From Crotophaga sulcirostris (lineage: Eukaryota; Chordata; Aves; Cuculiformes; Crotophagidae): a DNA stretch of 64,000 nt. Below the pieces are notes generated by a model, which saw only the letters and a program-made list of their open reading frames with translations, made no database searches and was not told the DNA's origin. Location: NCBI GenBank assembly GCA_013397455.1, contig VYZB01000076.1, positions 1 through 64,000 on the forward strand. Reading direction: 5' to 3'. Of the stretch, positions 47,401 through 61,326 are shown piece by piece; position 1 is the first letter of the stretch; each line of letters begins with the position of its first letter. The position numbers and the translations under genes were made by a program.

Positions 47401-50400
47401 AAGAGTGAAAAATGTATACATTTTTACTTTGCATATGTGCAGTCTAAGCAAAAAAAAGATGCTTCAGGCATATGTGGGTAAGTAATGACAAACATTTCCA
47501 TTAAATGCATTTGGTATCTTTCTCATTTGCTTTCCTGCATATTTGTTTGAGGAAATTTCTGATCTCTTACATGTTCATTTGAAAAGACTGAAGATGACAT
47601 GTTTAAAAGCATGTTATGAACTTTGGTTACATGCATAAATATGATTTGGAGACTAAATGGAAATCATTTTGGACAGGACAGGAACAGTTTATGTAGGTAA
47701 AATAATTCAGTAATTCATACAGGCATTCATATACACTATTGCCAGGCTAGATTTTTAGCTGAGGTAAATGGGTGTAGCTTTATAGTTACATGATGTTTCA
47801 CACCTCTGTATTTTCATGTTTCTGCCTTATATAGATAGATTAAAAATAAAAATTCTGTGATTCTAGGAATTAAAATGTTCAAGAGAATTAGTTTGTTTTC
47901 TCCCAGTCTGTAATACTGACAGAGAAGGCTTCCTGATTTTTGTATATTTTTGATTAAACTACATTGAAGACTGCTAATCAACCACAAATAAACTATTTAA
48001 AATTATCAGTAGCATATTTTAGTGGTAAATATTTGCATAAATTCAGACAAAACATGTTACAGACTACTAGGGTCAAGCCCTGTGTTAAATCTCATAAACA
48101 CGAGATAATCTTAAATAAAATTTTTATACATCTTTTTTTAAAACTATTTCTACATGCCAAAAATTACTCTACAAAAACAGAAATTAATTTTTCTGCAAGA
48201 GTGAAATCATTAATTTATTTTCAGCAGAAACTCATCAGCTCAGTATTTTGAGCTTTCCTGGGATTTCTCTTCTCTTTCAGAGCTTGTCAAGTTTTCTCAA
48301 AATTATTTCTGAAGCTTTATTTCTCTTTAGAGATAGAAGGTCACAACAACTCATACGCTATTTCTCAGCTACCTCTTCTATAGTCATGCCCTTCCAAATG
48401 CAGCACAGGTACACAATGTAATGTATTACTGCTTCAGATATTGGATCTTCTTACTGAGCGAGTTCAGTGTCCCATCAGTCCACCAGATCCTCTCAAGCTG
48501 TACTTATTTGCTGCACAAGAATTGTGCTCAACGAATACTCTCAAAAGTCACTTCTCCCTCCTATTCAGCTTGTCAGGATGAGGAAGCCTTAAGTGACAGT
48601 TTTCACTCTATTTGCAGAATCATTTCTGCTGCAGAAATTACTTGTAAGCAAATAAGTCAACCAGTAAGAAGATAAATTCTCTCCATTTCCTCTGTGTAGG
48701 ACCCTAAGGAATATCTGTGCCCCTCATCTAAAGGGATTCACATGGGTTGGGAAGAGCAGGTTAGTGCCGGCTGTGCACTTGATATGAGCACCATCTGGCA
48801 GTTGCAGGGTAGGATGACTCTGGGGGAACACTGTCAAGAGCACTCTGCTGCTGCTCTAAAGAGGAGCAACATCAACATCTTGCTAGAATATGCTGCTGGG
48901 TTTAGCATATGTGATAACAGACTGAGACTGGACATGACCACTTCTTATGGGACCACTTTTCCCTAGCTGACGAGGGATCCATTTCTGGTTTTATACTACA
49001 AAAAATCCAAGTTTGGGATTTATTCTTCTCAAGTCCTGCTTAAGCACACAAAACAGTGTCCTGATTGTCTGTCTTCCAAATCCACTGGGCTCAAAGATAT
49101 GTGCCACAAACTCTAAATGTTTTCAGGTTGCAGTTTGTGAGATACACCAGCAAGTTACAGTACTGAATCCAAAAGAATATTTCTTTCCTGTAAGAAGGGA
49201 TAAGAACTCCTAAGGTAGATTGGTTTTAACATACAAGATGCTGTAATAAACCACTTCCCAGATTTTCTTGGAAAAGCAGCCAAAGCAGGAAGTTGCCAGA
49301 GGCAGCCTACACAAAGAATAATCAACACATCAGCTATTGGCATCCAAAGTCAAGATAAAATACAAATCTCAAACTCCAATATGATCTGTTTGCAGTCTTC
49401 ATTGCACTTATTATATACCCATCATCCTTCATGTGTAGGCATTATGAATTGGTCCTGTAGATCATTGGGTGTTCTTATAAGGCAGTCTTCTTGGAAAAAC
49501 AAACAAACAAACAAACAAACAAACAAAAAACATGAGGGAAAAAGAGCAAACAAAAAACCCAAAGATGACTAGAAAAAACTGAGGTATATTTGTTTATGGC
49601 ACACGAAAGCATGACATAATAAAAATTCACTCCAAAATATCAAAATGTTCAGGTGAACACTGAGATAAGCCTAGTTTTAGTTACTTAGAGAGGTAAGTAA
49701 ATAAATTTACACCCTTCTATATAAATCCCAAACACTTGTAAGATTGTTTCCATAGCTATAAACAACTATACAAATCAAAAAAAATTCAACAACCCCAAGA
49801 AAGGACTCTCTAGGTCTGTTGCATTTCCTCAGTCATTTTATGTGCTTTGGTGCTTCTAGCGCTGGATTCACAATAAAGTAATTAATATTAATTAGAAATT
49901 ATCATGTAACAGCAAACACTGCCACGTCACTGTGAACTTTTGATACATACTTAGTACTCATTATGAAAGGAGTGAGACAATCAGCAGTTAGGACCAGCCT
50001 ATGGAAAATCTTGCCCTCTTGTAGAATTCTGACCAAAATAAACCTGAGGAAACTTTTAACAACACTATCACCGAATAAACCCCTTTTTACCTTCCACAAA
50101 GGAGCTCAGTGTTTCTAGCTTTAGCAAACACAATATCTCTAGTAGTTAGCAGATTTCCTTGATTTCAGGTTGTGGCTCTGAGAAACAAATCCAATTCCTT
50201 CTTCTGAGATAACAGGGAACTTTTTGTCCAGGAAGCACAAAATGACTACATTTTGGGTTGTTTGGGATTGTTCTTTCACATCACACTATGATAAAAATGA
50301 AATTATGTTTTGACAAATGAGACTGTTTTTAACGTGCTAGAGAGAATTTTGGAATGAGTATAATTATTCTCACAAATTTTCAAAAAAAGTATTTAGCATT

Positions 50401-50640
50401 GTAGTAGGTTTCTTTGAGTCCTCTGATAAAATTATATAGGATTCTACTGTAAGATAGCTCTAAAAACATATACAGAAAGAGAGGTTAATTTTGAAAATTA
50501 TTGTTCCTGGTGAAGAAAAATCATAGCTGTACAGAGCTCCAGAACCACAGGCCTGCCTTACACCACTTGCCACGAAAAGACCTTGTCCTCATTTTTACAA
50601 GCAAGTACCAAATTTGACCTGTTAGTCCATTTATGTAAAT
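44481..50640. other. Unique AT-rich sequence, no gene seen
   Basis: Open frames reach 95 codons (47964-48251 plus), without motifs. A (CAAA)n microsatellite sits at 49494-49530. A more GC-balanced stretch at 45580-45780 carries overlapping open frames on both strands, but no recognisable protein. Confidence 0.55.
49494..49530 (+). repeat. (CAAA)n microsatellite
   Basis: About eight uninterrupted tetranucleotide units, followed by an A-rich tail. It explains the NKQTNKQTNK run in the plus-strand frame at 49381-49572. Confidence 0.92.
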
Positions 50641-51000
50641 AATAAGGCCAATTCCCATTGTGAGCTGCTGCTAAAGCCATGCCATTAGAGCCATTGTGTC
50701 ATTTAGGCAGTCAGTGGAGAATCAAAGACTGCCTGTGCTGCAGCAGCCCACTGCTATGTTTCTAAGAAAATGGGCTCTTAAAAAAGGAAATGTCACACCG
50801 CAGTGTGAGAGATAAACAGAGGTATATCTTTAGAGCAGCAGGCAGGGACAGTAGAAACACTCTCTCTAAATGACTTTGATCCCCTAGTGTGATGAATCAT
50901 GGAGTCGCAAATCCTTTTTAGCTAATTGCTATCAGCTTGTGAGATTTTTCCTTCCATGTTCAATATCAATTTTCAGGGCCATAGGAGATAGCACTTCTCC
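50641..51000. promoter_or_regulatory. Candidate conserved regulatory element
   Basis: Complex, non-repetitive sequence with CAGCAG/CTGCTG E-box-like words, TTTAGCTAATTGCTATCAGC (a homeodomain core), GATGAATCATGGAGTC (AP-1-like) and CACACCGCAGTGTGAG (a short inverted repeat). Its texture stands out from both flanks. This is inference only. Confidence 0.25.
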
Positions 51001-54000
51001 CCCGAGTCTGCTGGCAACTTACCGCTAAAACTGAACTAGCACCACTTAACAGTTTAAAGGGGGAAGTCATTTAATACGACACTGCTTCTAGTAACTAAAA
51101 AGGAAAAATATTAGGGGCAAATACATGGAATAGTAAACCTTTTTTCTGCCAATGACCTTCCTTTGAAAACTGTCCTTTCCATATCCGCATAGTATCAGTG
51201 CAGTTATCTCAAAGCAAAAGAATCTTTAATTATTTAAAAGCGCTAAACTAGGACTTAGGAAAAAGGAGAGCAAAGCTCAGTTATTTTTCAGTCCTAATGA
51301 CTTCATCATTAAAACCTGAAAATGGAAATTTAGAAAATCTCTTCTACCAGTTCATTTTCAATAAGCAACACTTATAGCACAGATTTTTCACTTTCAAGAC
51401 AATCTAATGAAAATGCATTAAATTTCCAAGCAAATCTACAGATTTCTTCCCTGTTCAGTTCAACAGGACTTCTACAAAAAGTTTCGTCATCACTGCTTCT
51501 CCACAAAGCCGAGCAGATCATAAATTACTTCTCTGAACTGTAACAACATAGGCATCTTCCAATGCTATAGGGGGACACTCAGCATCTTTGACAGTCTAAA
51601 ACATTTGGAAGCTAAATTTGCATTTAGTATCAAATTTCATAGCACCTAAAATCTAGAATTTACTGAACCAGAATGAGAGAGTAAGCTATTAGGCTAGCTG
51701 CTGAGATCATTGTACAAAGCTGAAAAAAATATAGTGCCGCAAAAGTATCTGGGAAAATTTGCTTGAAGAAAAGCCAATGAACTTACTTTTGATGAATTCT
51801 TTTAAGCTGTGCATATTTTACACTGTGCATATTCCTTCTGACAGTCATTCACTGGAATCAGTACTTAACAGAAATCACAGTTTTCCAGTCTAGTTACAGA
51901 ATATTTATTAAATCTGTCTATGATAAAAACAATATGGTAATCTAGCAATTATACTCACGCATTTAAGGAGAAAATAAATAAAAGAAATATGTCCAATCAA
52001 GCCTAAATTCAGAGCAAAACTAGATTATATCTGCGATGGGTAGGTCAATATTTAATCACCAAAATTATTCTGAAATGAATTTCAAACAATAAATGTTCCT
52101 GATAATAAATAAATAAACAGACATATTTACAACTTATTATTTCCTGAAAATTATGCCCTTTACCTTCTTACCAAATAAAGTGTCTAATATTAAAGTAGAG
52201 ATTAATTTATTTGAAGTAAGATAGACTTCAAAATGGTAATGAGACAAAGATAGTAAGATTTTAATATATAGACTATATAGACTTACATAAAATATAAGTT
52301 AAGATCTTTTACCTTTAGCAAAGCACCCAGGCTCTGAGTTGGCATTCAAATTAATTTCCTTCCTGGGGAAGCCAGATAAAATTTTGAAGACATGGCTCAG
52401 AGTTTTAAATACTTTCCCAGATTTGAATACTTGCTCAAGTTTTAAACATTCCCCACACAGCTGTTTCTTATGGAAACTTCTTAGTCTGTGGAGCTGCTGC
52501 ATCCACTACTTGGCATGACATAAGGCTAGAGTAGGAAAATCATCAGGTTTTATCTTATGTCTGTGTTCGACATTACAGTATTGATTTAACTAGTATGTAT
52601 TTTTTAATATGCTTCAATAAATATCCATGGGAGAACATCAATAAAATTTGTCGTGTTTTTTACCTTGTCTTGTTGAAAACTTTTATTCTGTTAAAGTTGA
52701 CTCAAAAAGGGTTAGCATACCATCTGTATGCTCAGACCACAGCATCATCACTGATGAATTCAAAGTATCTGTATTCTGAAATTATTCTAATGTAATTTAT
52801 TTGGTAAAGTATTGGGTCACAACTTGTTCATAAACAAGAGAACTTAGAAGTGTTTCTTATTTCTAGCATATTTACAGAGCAGTCACTGTAAAGGAGCAAG
52901 AGGAGGAGACTGGAGGATCAAAATTTTTCCTCAGAGAGAAAAATGTAGACATTAAATTTGATGTGAACTGACCTGATAACAGACACCACAGTCTGAGAAA
53001 ATCAGGCAAGTAATTTGAGTGTAAGATCCTCTGATTTCCCAATAATATTGAAGAGTTAGTTTCCAAAAAATAAGAAAACAAAACAAAACAAAAAAAGGCT
53101 GCAGAAATTTTTGGACAATGCAATCTAGCAGAGAAAGTTTTTTAGTGAAGTTTTACATTTAAAAATATTTAAACGACTCTGAAGGAAATTCAGGTAAAAT
53201 ATTGGTAAGCAACCTCACTCCAAAATTAAAATTTTCAGGGTTTGCTGAACAGATTTAGATTTTTCCTAATGATGCCAACGATTTGTACATTTACATATGT
53301 GTTACAGTGGGTGTTGTAAGCTGAAAAAACAGTGACATATACTGTGCTTAGTAGGACATCTTCATTTGAACAAAAGTAAATTTGACTTAAGGGTAAAAAT
53401 TACAGTCACTTGTGACAATGGGGGAGGAACATAGGTTACACAAAGTTTGGTGGGAAAATATTGTCTGCTATCCTTTCTGATAGTGATAAAATTATGTTCT
53501 TAAAACATACCATGGACTACCATTAATTCACAAAGAGCAACTGTATGAAAATTCCTTCTGGTCATACAACTCAGTGAGGATTTCCATCCAATCTAGAGTT
53601 AATTCCAATTGAAAAAATCTGCATAATTTTAGCTACTTAAAAGTTCATCAGGTAAGATCTGAATCGTCTGATTTCTCTTACTCTAAAGATCGACTTGATG
53701 ATTCAGCTTTGAAATCAGGATCTGAGAAATCTCAACATAGTGTATAATCAACAAAACTGTTCTTCCAGCAGAATTTTACTCATGAATTTGAAAAAAAAAG
53801 GATTAAAAGATAACTTTGTCTTAATTATTGAGCACAAAAATCAACCTGATAATCACCAATGTGGCATGCTTGTAGAGAAAAACCATAAGAAGGCAAAGAT
53901 ATGTTCTTTTCCGTGACAATGGCGATGTATCTCACTTTTTCAAAAGCCAGTGATGTTTGTACTGATATGTTTAACTCTGAAACACTCTTCTAACTGATTC

Positions 54001-54776
54001 GGGGATTGGGCTCAATTATTGCGTTATTGTTCTAAAAAATGAAAAAGTTGCCTGTGAAACAAAGTTATCTAAATTTTAAAAAATTCATGTATCTAAATTT
54101 GTATTTTGAAGAATTTGAAACAACAGCATAGTATTTCTTAAGCACAGGGAAAACATATTTTTTCATACACAGAGACAGTGACTTTCAGTAAAAATTGACG
54201 AAAGTTTTGAATTTCTGGATCTGCTTTGAGTTTGCTGAGAAAGTTTGAGTCAAATATTTTAATTAATGTTCATTGGTTTTATTCAATAGCTACCTTAGTT
54301 GTAGCTTTAAAGAAATAATGTATAATAAAATAAAGATGTACAATAAAGCATGTTTGAGGTTTTAAATAAACGGGGGCAATACTGCAAAGGCTATTCTAGG
54401 ATCCACAGGGATGACACAATACCAGATAAGGTGATGCATCGCAGTAAGAGTGACACTGTGCTGTCAGTGAGAATCACTGTCGGAGTGCAGACAAAAACTA
54501 AGATTGCCAGTTTTCCATCTTTAAAAATCTTGTGAAAGAACATCTCTGGCAATCACTGTCAGCACTAACATCAGGTGTGTGCTGTTCAGCATCTGGACAA
54601 TTTCAGCACCACAGAACTAAAAAACTCAGCCCTGCACTGGATCTTCACTGTATAATTGTCAGTGATGCTAGTGGATGCCCTAGCTATATGGAGGGTAAAG
54701 GATAAGGTCACAGGATAATGAATTTAACTCTAGGTTTTTAAATGAGGGGGTTGAGTTGTTAAAGGTTTGTCTTATC
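51001..54776. other. Unique AT-rich sequence, no gene seen
   Basis: A minus-strand segment 51094-51023 has good splice signals (CCTTTTTAG acceptor, GCG-GTAAGTT donor), but all three frames are closed. An A-rich (AAAAC)n tract is at 53064-53097. Open frames stay below 85 codons. Confidence 0.5.
53064..53097 (+). repeat. A-rich (AAAAC)n tract
   Basis: A-runs interrupted by single C bases at about 5-base spacing, ending in seven A bases. Confidence 0.85.
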
Positions 54777-54791
54777 TTTTTTTTTTTTTTT
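54777..54791 (+). repeat. Poly-T run
   Basis: About 15 consecutive T bases directly before the regulatory-looking block at 54794. Confidence 0.9.
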
Positions 54792-54793
54792 AA

Positions 54794-55150
54794 ATGGCAT
54801 CTTTTTCTTCCTCAGGGAGATCTGCAGGCTGTGGCTTTTTGCCTTTGAACATCCTCAAGTCAAGCATCAAGAAAAGGTGATGAGGGTTAGGGAGGCTCCC
54901 TTGACATTTGGTGCACTGGCATCAGCCTTTGCAATTATGGGCCACCTTTCTAGCAGACGGTAATTGAAAAGTGTGAACCACATGGGCTCTAGTCAATAAG
55001 AGCGTCAGCATACAAATGACACTCCAAGCTTTCTGTGTTCGCTATCCACTGTTTTTGCTTTTCACCTTTTATCCTTCTCAGCATCATGACTTAATCCACT
55101 CTAATGAGGTGAGTTCTATTGCCAAAAATCAGTGGCAACACAGCTCTCTT
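54794..55150. promoter_or_regulatory. Candidate conserved regulatory element enclosing a microexon-like segment
   Basis: Well-mixed sequence with CAGACGGTAATTGAAAAGTG, CTAGTCAATAAGAGCGTCAG, CATACAAATGACA and TGGCATCAGCC words, and no low-complexity runs. It has the texture of deeply conserved vertebrate non-coding DNA. It also encloses the 27-nt exon-like segment at 55082-55108. Conservation is not tested. Confidence 0.3.
55082..55108 (+). other. Candidate 27-nt microexon
   Basis: The acceptor side reads TTTTTGCTTTTCACCTTTTA then TCCTTCTCAG, a strong pyrimidine tract. The donor side reads AATGAG then GTGAGTTC. The 27 bases are nine codons in frame 0 (HHDLIHSNE); the other two frames have stops. 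In-frame neural microexons of this size are a known class in vertebrates, but no host gene is visible here. Confidence 0.22.
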
Positions 55151-56280
55151 CTGGCACCACTTGGGGTTTGTAAGGAGTCAAAAAAATAGTGAGTCTGTCA
55201 GCTTTCCAAAAGAGAGGTCAGTGCACCCTTTGAAATGTTCTCAGCTTTTCTGAACTCTCTTTTGAGTACAGACTTCTTCCACACTTGCTGAGGAATGAAT
55301 CCCACCTTCATAAAACTTGTTCATCATCAACCCAAGGTAACCCGAGCATTTGAGTTAGTTTAGTACTGGCCTCTCCTAGCCTGAAGGTCATTATCAGTAC
55401 CACATGTCACTATTTACAAACAGCAGGTGACTGCCAACAGTGGTGAGTGTATGAATTTCCTTTGCTCTCTTTTCCTTACCCATCTGTCCATGTTTCTGGA
55501 ATCATAAGTATCTTCTTGTAGAAAAAGCTTCAGAAGAGAATGCCAAGATATTGAAGGTGCTATGATACAGAATGAAGATAACCAGCTACTTCTGAGTGAC
55601 TAAAAAGAAAACAGTTAATTTTATAGACACTTTCTTCTTCTCTTTTATTTTCTCACACTCATTTTAACTTAAGGTCACAGAAGGGTACATAGTCCATGTA
55701 GCACTTACAAAGAGCACTTACAAAGACCTGGAATTAATGAGTTCTGCCTAGCTATGGGTCTTTCATCAGATTTAAAAATGGACCCAGAAGAGAGACTTGT
55801 ACATGTGTCAGTCACAAATAAATGCCATAATAAACTGAGCTCAATGAAATCCATATTAAAAAAAATCAGCAGTTTTAATTGTATATGTTGATCCTTAGAA
55901 ATGGCACAGTATGCTTATCAATAATTGTAACTGCAATGGCAATTTCCATTTTTAAAGATGAGGCCAGAGGGTGGGGGTGAGGAGGAGAAGAAAAGGAAAT
56001 ACAATGGAAAGTGTTTCCACGGGATTAGACCACATGGCTTTAATACACATATACACAACTGAGAATTTTGCCTCTTACACTTCTTGGACCTCTCACTTCT
56101 TTCTTCATCTCTAATCTGTTTTTTGCCAATTCCTTTTGATCTATCGGGGGCAGGCAAGTCAGGTCCATAAGTACAGATGGAGTAAATATGGAGATTAGCC
56201 TCTTCTCGTACTGCATTAGCTCCTAATACCTGATTAAGCCCAGAACCATGCAATTGTCTCCGTGTTGGCTATCAGAGTGG
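55151..56280. other. Unique sequence, no gene seen
   Basis: A 111-codon minus-strand frame (56253-55918) has no recognisable motif. Its C-terminal part reads through a purine-rich stretch near 55965-55995, which gives the SSPPPSG run. Confidence 0.5.
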
Positions 56281-56600
56281 CAGAGCACAGAAGGGGGCAG
56301 GATGAAGGCTGATTTTGTAATGGATACTTATTTTATCCCAGTGCTCTAAGAAGATTAGGCCTGGGGGTGTCACATTAGCCATGATCTCTGGGCCTTTGGT
56401 AGGCTCTTGCAGTTTTCAAACACCTCTGCTTCAGCCGTAGAACAAACAGGCAGCTTGGACGCTGCGGCCCCATGTTGTGGCATGAATAATTGCACACTGC
56501 AAACTGTTTGAAGATCACAAAGTGCTGTGTAAATTACCCAGTTTTGGCTTAGTAGAAGTGATTTGTGGTGACTTACTGAATCTTTTCACAGTTCGGCATT
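56281..56600. promoter_or_regulatory. Candidate conserved regulatory element
   Basis: GC-balanced, non-repetitive sequence with GGCCTGGGGGTGTCACATTA, GGACGCTGCGGCCCCATGTT, GAATAATTGCACACTGC (a C/EBP-like TTGCAC word and a homeodomain core) and TGTAAATTACCC. It contrasts with the AT-rich flank that begins after 56600. Confidence 0.25.
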
Positions 56601-59600
56601 AAACTTTCCACATTTCTTGCTATCTGAGATGGAATGAAAGTTGAGTCATATCTTCCTTTATTCTTATCAGATCAATCTTTATAAAGCCAGTTTGTATAAA
56701 CTGCTGTACTGTATGCAAACCCTGCATGCAGCACTTTGTCTTTGGTACAAGTTCAATTATATTTAGCTGAAACACCAAACTATGCCTATTCAGCGCAAAC
56801 CCTAAATCAACTCTTATGATGAATGTAAGGACATGTTCAAAACCGTCCGTATAATACATGCCAAAATACTACATGTGAAAACCTGCAATTTTTTTTTGTG
56901 AAAGTTTCCAGAAAGCATTCCTTTTTGCTTAGAAATAAGTTTCACCATAATCAATGAGCAAGCAAAGCCAAAAAAAGTGCAAATGACTTTTGGCTCACTT
57001 GGGAAAGCTTCGAACTCTAAAGTTAAACCTGGAATATGAGATATCTGAAAAAAAAAAACCAACAAATGAAAAAATAAAAAGAGCAGTACTAATTGAAAGA
57101 CACATTTATAATATTGATACATATGATGAAAAATGCATTTTTATAGTGTTATAGAATTTTGTTTTAGAGTATGTTTTATTAAAAAATTAGTTATCATTCA
57201 AGTCTAGGAATTTAATTCTGTGGAAATTAGTTAATAAGTAAAATATTTTTCTCTTACCAAATGATTTTTAAAGCACTGTAAAAACACATGAAAGTATCAG
57301 AAATCAGTAGGAAGTGTCATAGCTGATAAACTAAACCTTGTAAAATAAAATTGTATAGCAATATTTCATCAGGAATATACAATCTTAGAAGGTAAAATAC
57401 TAGATTTTGGGGATTTTTTGCCTTTATTTGTGACAGATGAGGAAGAACTATCCCTCCTTTTCTTTTTCCCTGGAGCTATGGGAAAGAAGAAATACAGTCT
57501 AGTAATCAGGTTTTTGGCTTTTTTAAAATGATATTGTTGTGGGTATGTACACATTTATGCCCTATTTGAACTATTTATACTTCATTGAAACCAAGCAAAT
57601 TGACAGACAGAAAGCTGGAATGGAATTATAAGCCTAAGAATAAATAAAACCAAAGATTAATATAAAGATTTTAATTTGTGTTCCCATGCTGTGGCTTATA
57701 ATCAACGTAATTACAACTTTTACCATCACAAAGTTTTAGTAATTGCGGTTGTGGCCAAACACAGCCATATTCTGTGCATCTTTCTCATAAATAAGAGAAA
57801 AAAAATTAAAAATACATTTAAATGTGTGTTTATCCTATTCAATACATCTTCTTCTTCAAGTATCGATCAATTATTATTTACAGTTTTTTTCACTAAAGCA
57901 TAAGAGAACTAAAACAAACCTTCAGAACACATATGCACTCAGACCTGCATATACACATGCATACATAGAAGGAGTGCAGGATTATTATACCTTGTTACAA
58001 ACCAACAGGAAAATAAATCTCTAAAAGTAGCTTCTACGCACTACAGAAAGCGAATACTCACATTGTTGTTCAAATCCTATAGGATTTAAAGCAACTGATT
58101 ACTTAAGTATTTAACAGGAATGATGAAGTGCAGTCCTTGGGAGAGATAAGCACATGCTAAGTGTGAGATGCTGGTCTTCTGTGCAAAGTATATATTGTAT
58201 TAGGTAGATATATTTTAAAAGAAAAAGAAGCTGCAGTAAGAAAATTCAGGAAGTCTTAGTGTACCTTCCTGTTTGTTCTGTTTATCAAAGAAGTGACATT
58301 CATCCCCACATCCACAAGAAAAAAACTTTGGTTTGAAAATTGTGGGAGAACTGCACTCAACTGATGAAACTTGGACTTCAAACCATTTTAGATTAAAAGA
58401 AACAGAAGAAAAAAAAATCAAGCCTCTGACATACTGTTCTACCTATCTTTTTGTTTGTGAGCTGTCCTATGGTCTCCATATCAAATATGTCAAACACAAC
58501 CTCTGTTTATGATAAATATGTAAGGGACGTCTAGAGGAAACACGTGATTTCCTAACTATTGAACAATAAGGAACAGGTAAATGTACCTTGAAATTATATT
58601 AACTTTTGAATGAAAAAATAGTAACATGATAGGTTATTGCACAGTCAATGATGCCCACAAATCTGACCGGCCAAGGAGGTGGAAGGCTTCATTATCTGGT
58701 GAAGCATCCTTAAAATCCAAACAGTTTCCTTTTTCTCTGAGGGAGGATAAACACTCATGAAATTTAAAACTGAGTGAGAAGCTTAAAAGATTTTTCAGTC
58801 TTTTGGCCTAAATAGGCAAAGTCATTTCTCATATTTCTTACTTTGTAATTGACTGAAAAAAACACCTTCTGGGACTTGACCAAATATAATCTTCCTATGC
58901 ATTTGATATTCAGTCATATTTAACTCAGTAAAGGTGCTTTCAGTGGGAACCTAAAGGGACCTAAAAGTGCTCAGTAACTATGCCAGTGTGTCCCTGAAAC
59001 AAGTTATTTTGTGTGTGAGGTATAAAGCAACAGACTACCACCATAATTAGGAACAGCCCTGGTTTTCTGATCCCCATTGGTGTCTAACTCTCAGATCTTG
59101 TACACATCAAGCCCATCCTGTCCCATCAAAATGAAGTTCCGTTCCATGCAAGCCATTAAAGCAGTCAGAGTAGTTAATTTACAATTTAATATCATTTGTG
59201 CCAATTGGAACACAGATTATGATGGGTGTCTGTTTTTCCTAATATGGGCATTATTTATATATTTCCTAGATAAGCATTTAAACTCAGCAGCTGACAAGGT
59301 AAAGATTAATAACAGCAATACATTTATGGCACAGCAAGAGATAGTGTATCATCATTTGGTTATATGGTATTTTCATGCTGAAAATACAATATAAATTACT
59401 CAGAAGAGAAATTATAATCTATTTAGAAAGAGATACATTAATAAATAATATCTTTTTTTAAAAAGAAACTCATTCTACAATGGTGGGCTTTAGTCTGATG
59501 AATTTTATATTAAAAGCGATAACTGCAATTTGTTCTCTACATCTTTCTGAACGCAGACACATTCAATTTGTCTTTGATTATGCAGCCTGGAAAACCAATT

Positions 59601-61326
59601 GTTTTAATATTTTGACAATAAAGGTGAAGAAAAAATCTGTAGTTAATCTTTATCTTACTGAGGTTTGGGGAACTAATATGTGTTATACATATAAGACACC
59701 AGTCATTAATACATTTGAGACCAATAAAGATGGAAAGAGCTGTGTTGACTGCATCCCTTTCAATCTTGAAATTGATACCTATAGTTGCTGAGTAAATCTG
59801 CTATAATGTTTCAATTCATTTTTCTCCAAGACCCTCAGGTACTTATCTTCCAGAAAACATGCACATCAAATCCTATGTATCAGCACCTCACTAGCCTCAC
59901 CAACTATCTCAGGTAGTCCCATATTATGACTCAACGTCTTTTTCTTTCAAAATACCTAGTTGCATGTACTTTGGTGATTCTTCTTGCTTACCCAAGAATA
60001 AGTCCTCTGGAGGACCACCAGTTTTGGACAATTCACAAAACTGCTAGCAGGTGGCGTTATGAGCAGGGAAACTCTAGGGACCAAAACAGCAAGTGTAAAC
60101 ACTAGTTCTGTTGTTTATTTGACAGGCGGCAGGACTGGGCTTACTGCTTTTACGGTTTTCCTCCTTTGCCACTTGAGTCTGGAAAACACATGGCAAAGCT
60201 CAGACCTTATTTTTCTAGACTATATTGTGCATTCCCAACCGATTATCCCAAGGAAGCTGCCTTATAGTTCAATTACCTTTGCTTTCCTAACCCTTTGGTT
60301 TACAAAATCTACCTGTCATAATTAAAATTGTTTTCAAATGCTGGTGCATCACTATCTAGGTCGTAAGTGATCAGCTAATGTCTGAAGGATTTCCGTACTC
60401 CATCAGTTATCATGGAGTGCAAATTATGTCATACCACTACATGTAGAGAAGAGCATCTATAAGGAACATTACTGAAGAAATATCTAGGAGCCATCTTTTT
60501 CAAGAGTTCCTACTTGTTGTGAAAGAAATGAAATTTAGTTCTCCAGTCTCCAGGTTAATACTCTAGTAGTCTCAGTCACTTATTAAGTGCTCTATTTAAA
60601 TGAGGTTTTCAGTTCAATTTCATAAAAATAGTGGCTGCATTTTAGATGCTCCTTCAGAACTACAGTCATGTAGTGTGGCTTCAAAGATTTGCAGTAATGT
60701 AGTTTATATCTCCATCACTTAGCTGACTGTGTTTTCCTAATAATTGGCCTGTATAACTGAAATCTAAATTAGATACCTAGAAAGTACATCTGAGATGCTT
60801 AGCTTTTTGCCAAATTAAAGTGTATATAATAGCTCAACAGAAATGTCAGTTATTAGGTTTGCAGAATTTTGAGGAAATAACACATTTCACTGAACATATT
60901 GTCACTTTTCATATGTCTTCATTTGGATATCTCCACAGAATGCCTATCTTCACATAATAGAACAACTGGCAAATATGTTCCACAATGTGGGACAATAGGT
61001 TCAGTGGCATTTGTACACCTTCTTCCCTTCCAGTTGGTTGCTTTGAAAGGTTCAATCAATAAGTAGAAAGAAAGTTTATTAAGCTTCAACATAATGAAAT
61101 TCAATAATTCTTCCCATCCACTTACTTACTAGGAGAACCCTGTGTTAGGTGGCAAACATATTGCTGTTATTCACCAGATTAACCTGGTTTATTCCAGTGC
61201 ATAAAGAAAAATAAATTTTTATGATCAAACTAGCCTAAAATATGTAAATCTGGAGAAAATAAAAGAAGCAGTCTGAATAAAAAATGTGAATTTGATCTGC
61301 CCATCAGATCAGGTAATTAAATATAG
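56601..61326. other. Unique AT-rich sequence, no gene seen
   Basis: The longest open frames are 105 codons (59077-59394 plus), 103 codons (59480-59791 plus) and 102 codons (57122-56814 minus). All are AT-driven and lack motifs. An A-rich stretch lies at 57049-57078. Confidence 0.55.

Noticed and set aside
51023..51094. Minus-strand exon-like segment with good splice signals
   Set aside because: All three frames contain stops, and there is no sign of partner exons. At most it is a non-coding pseudo-exon.
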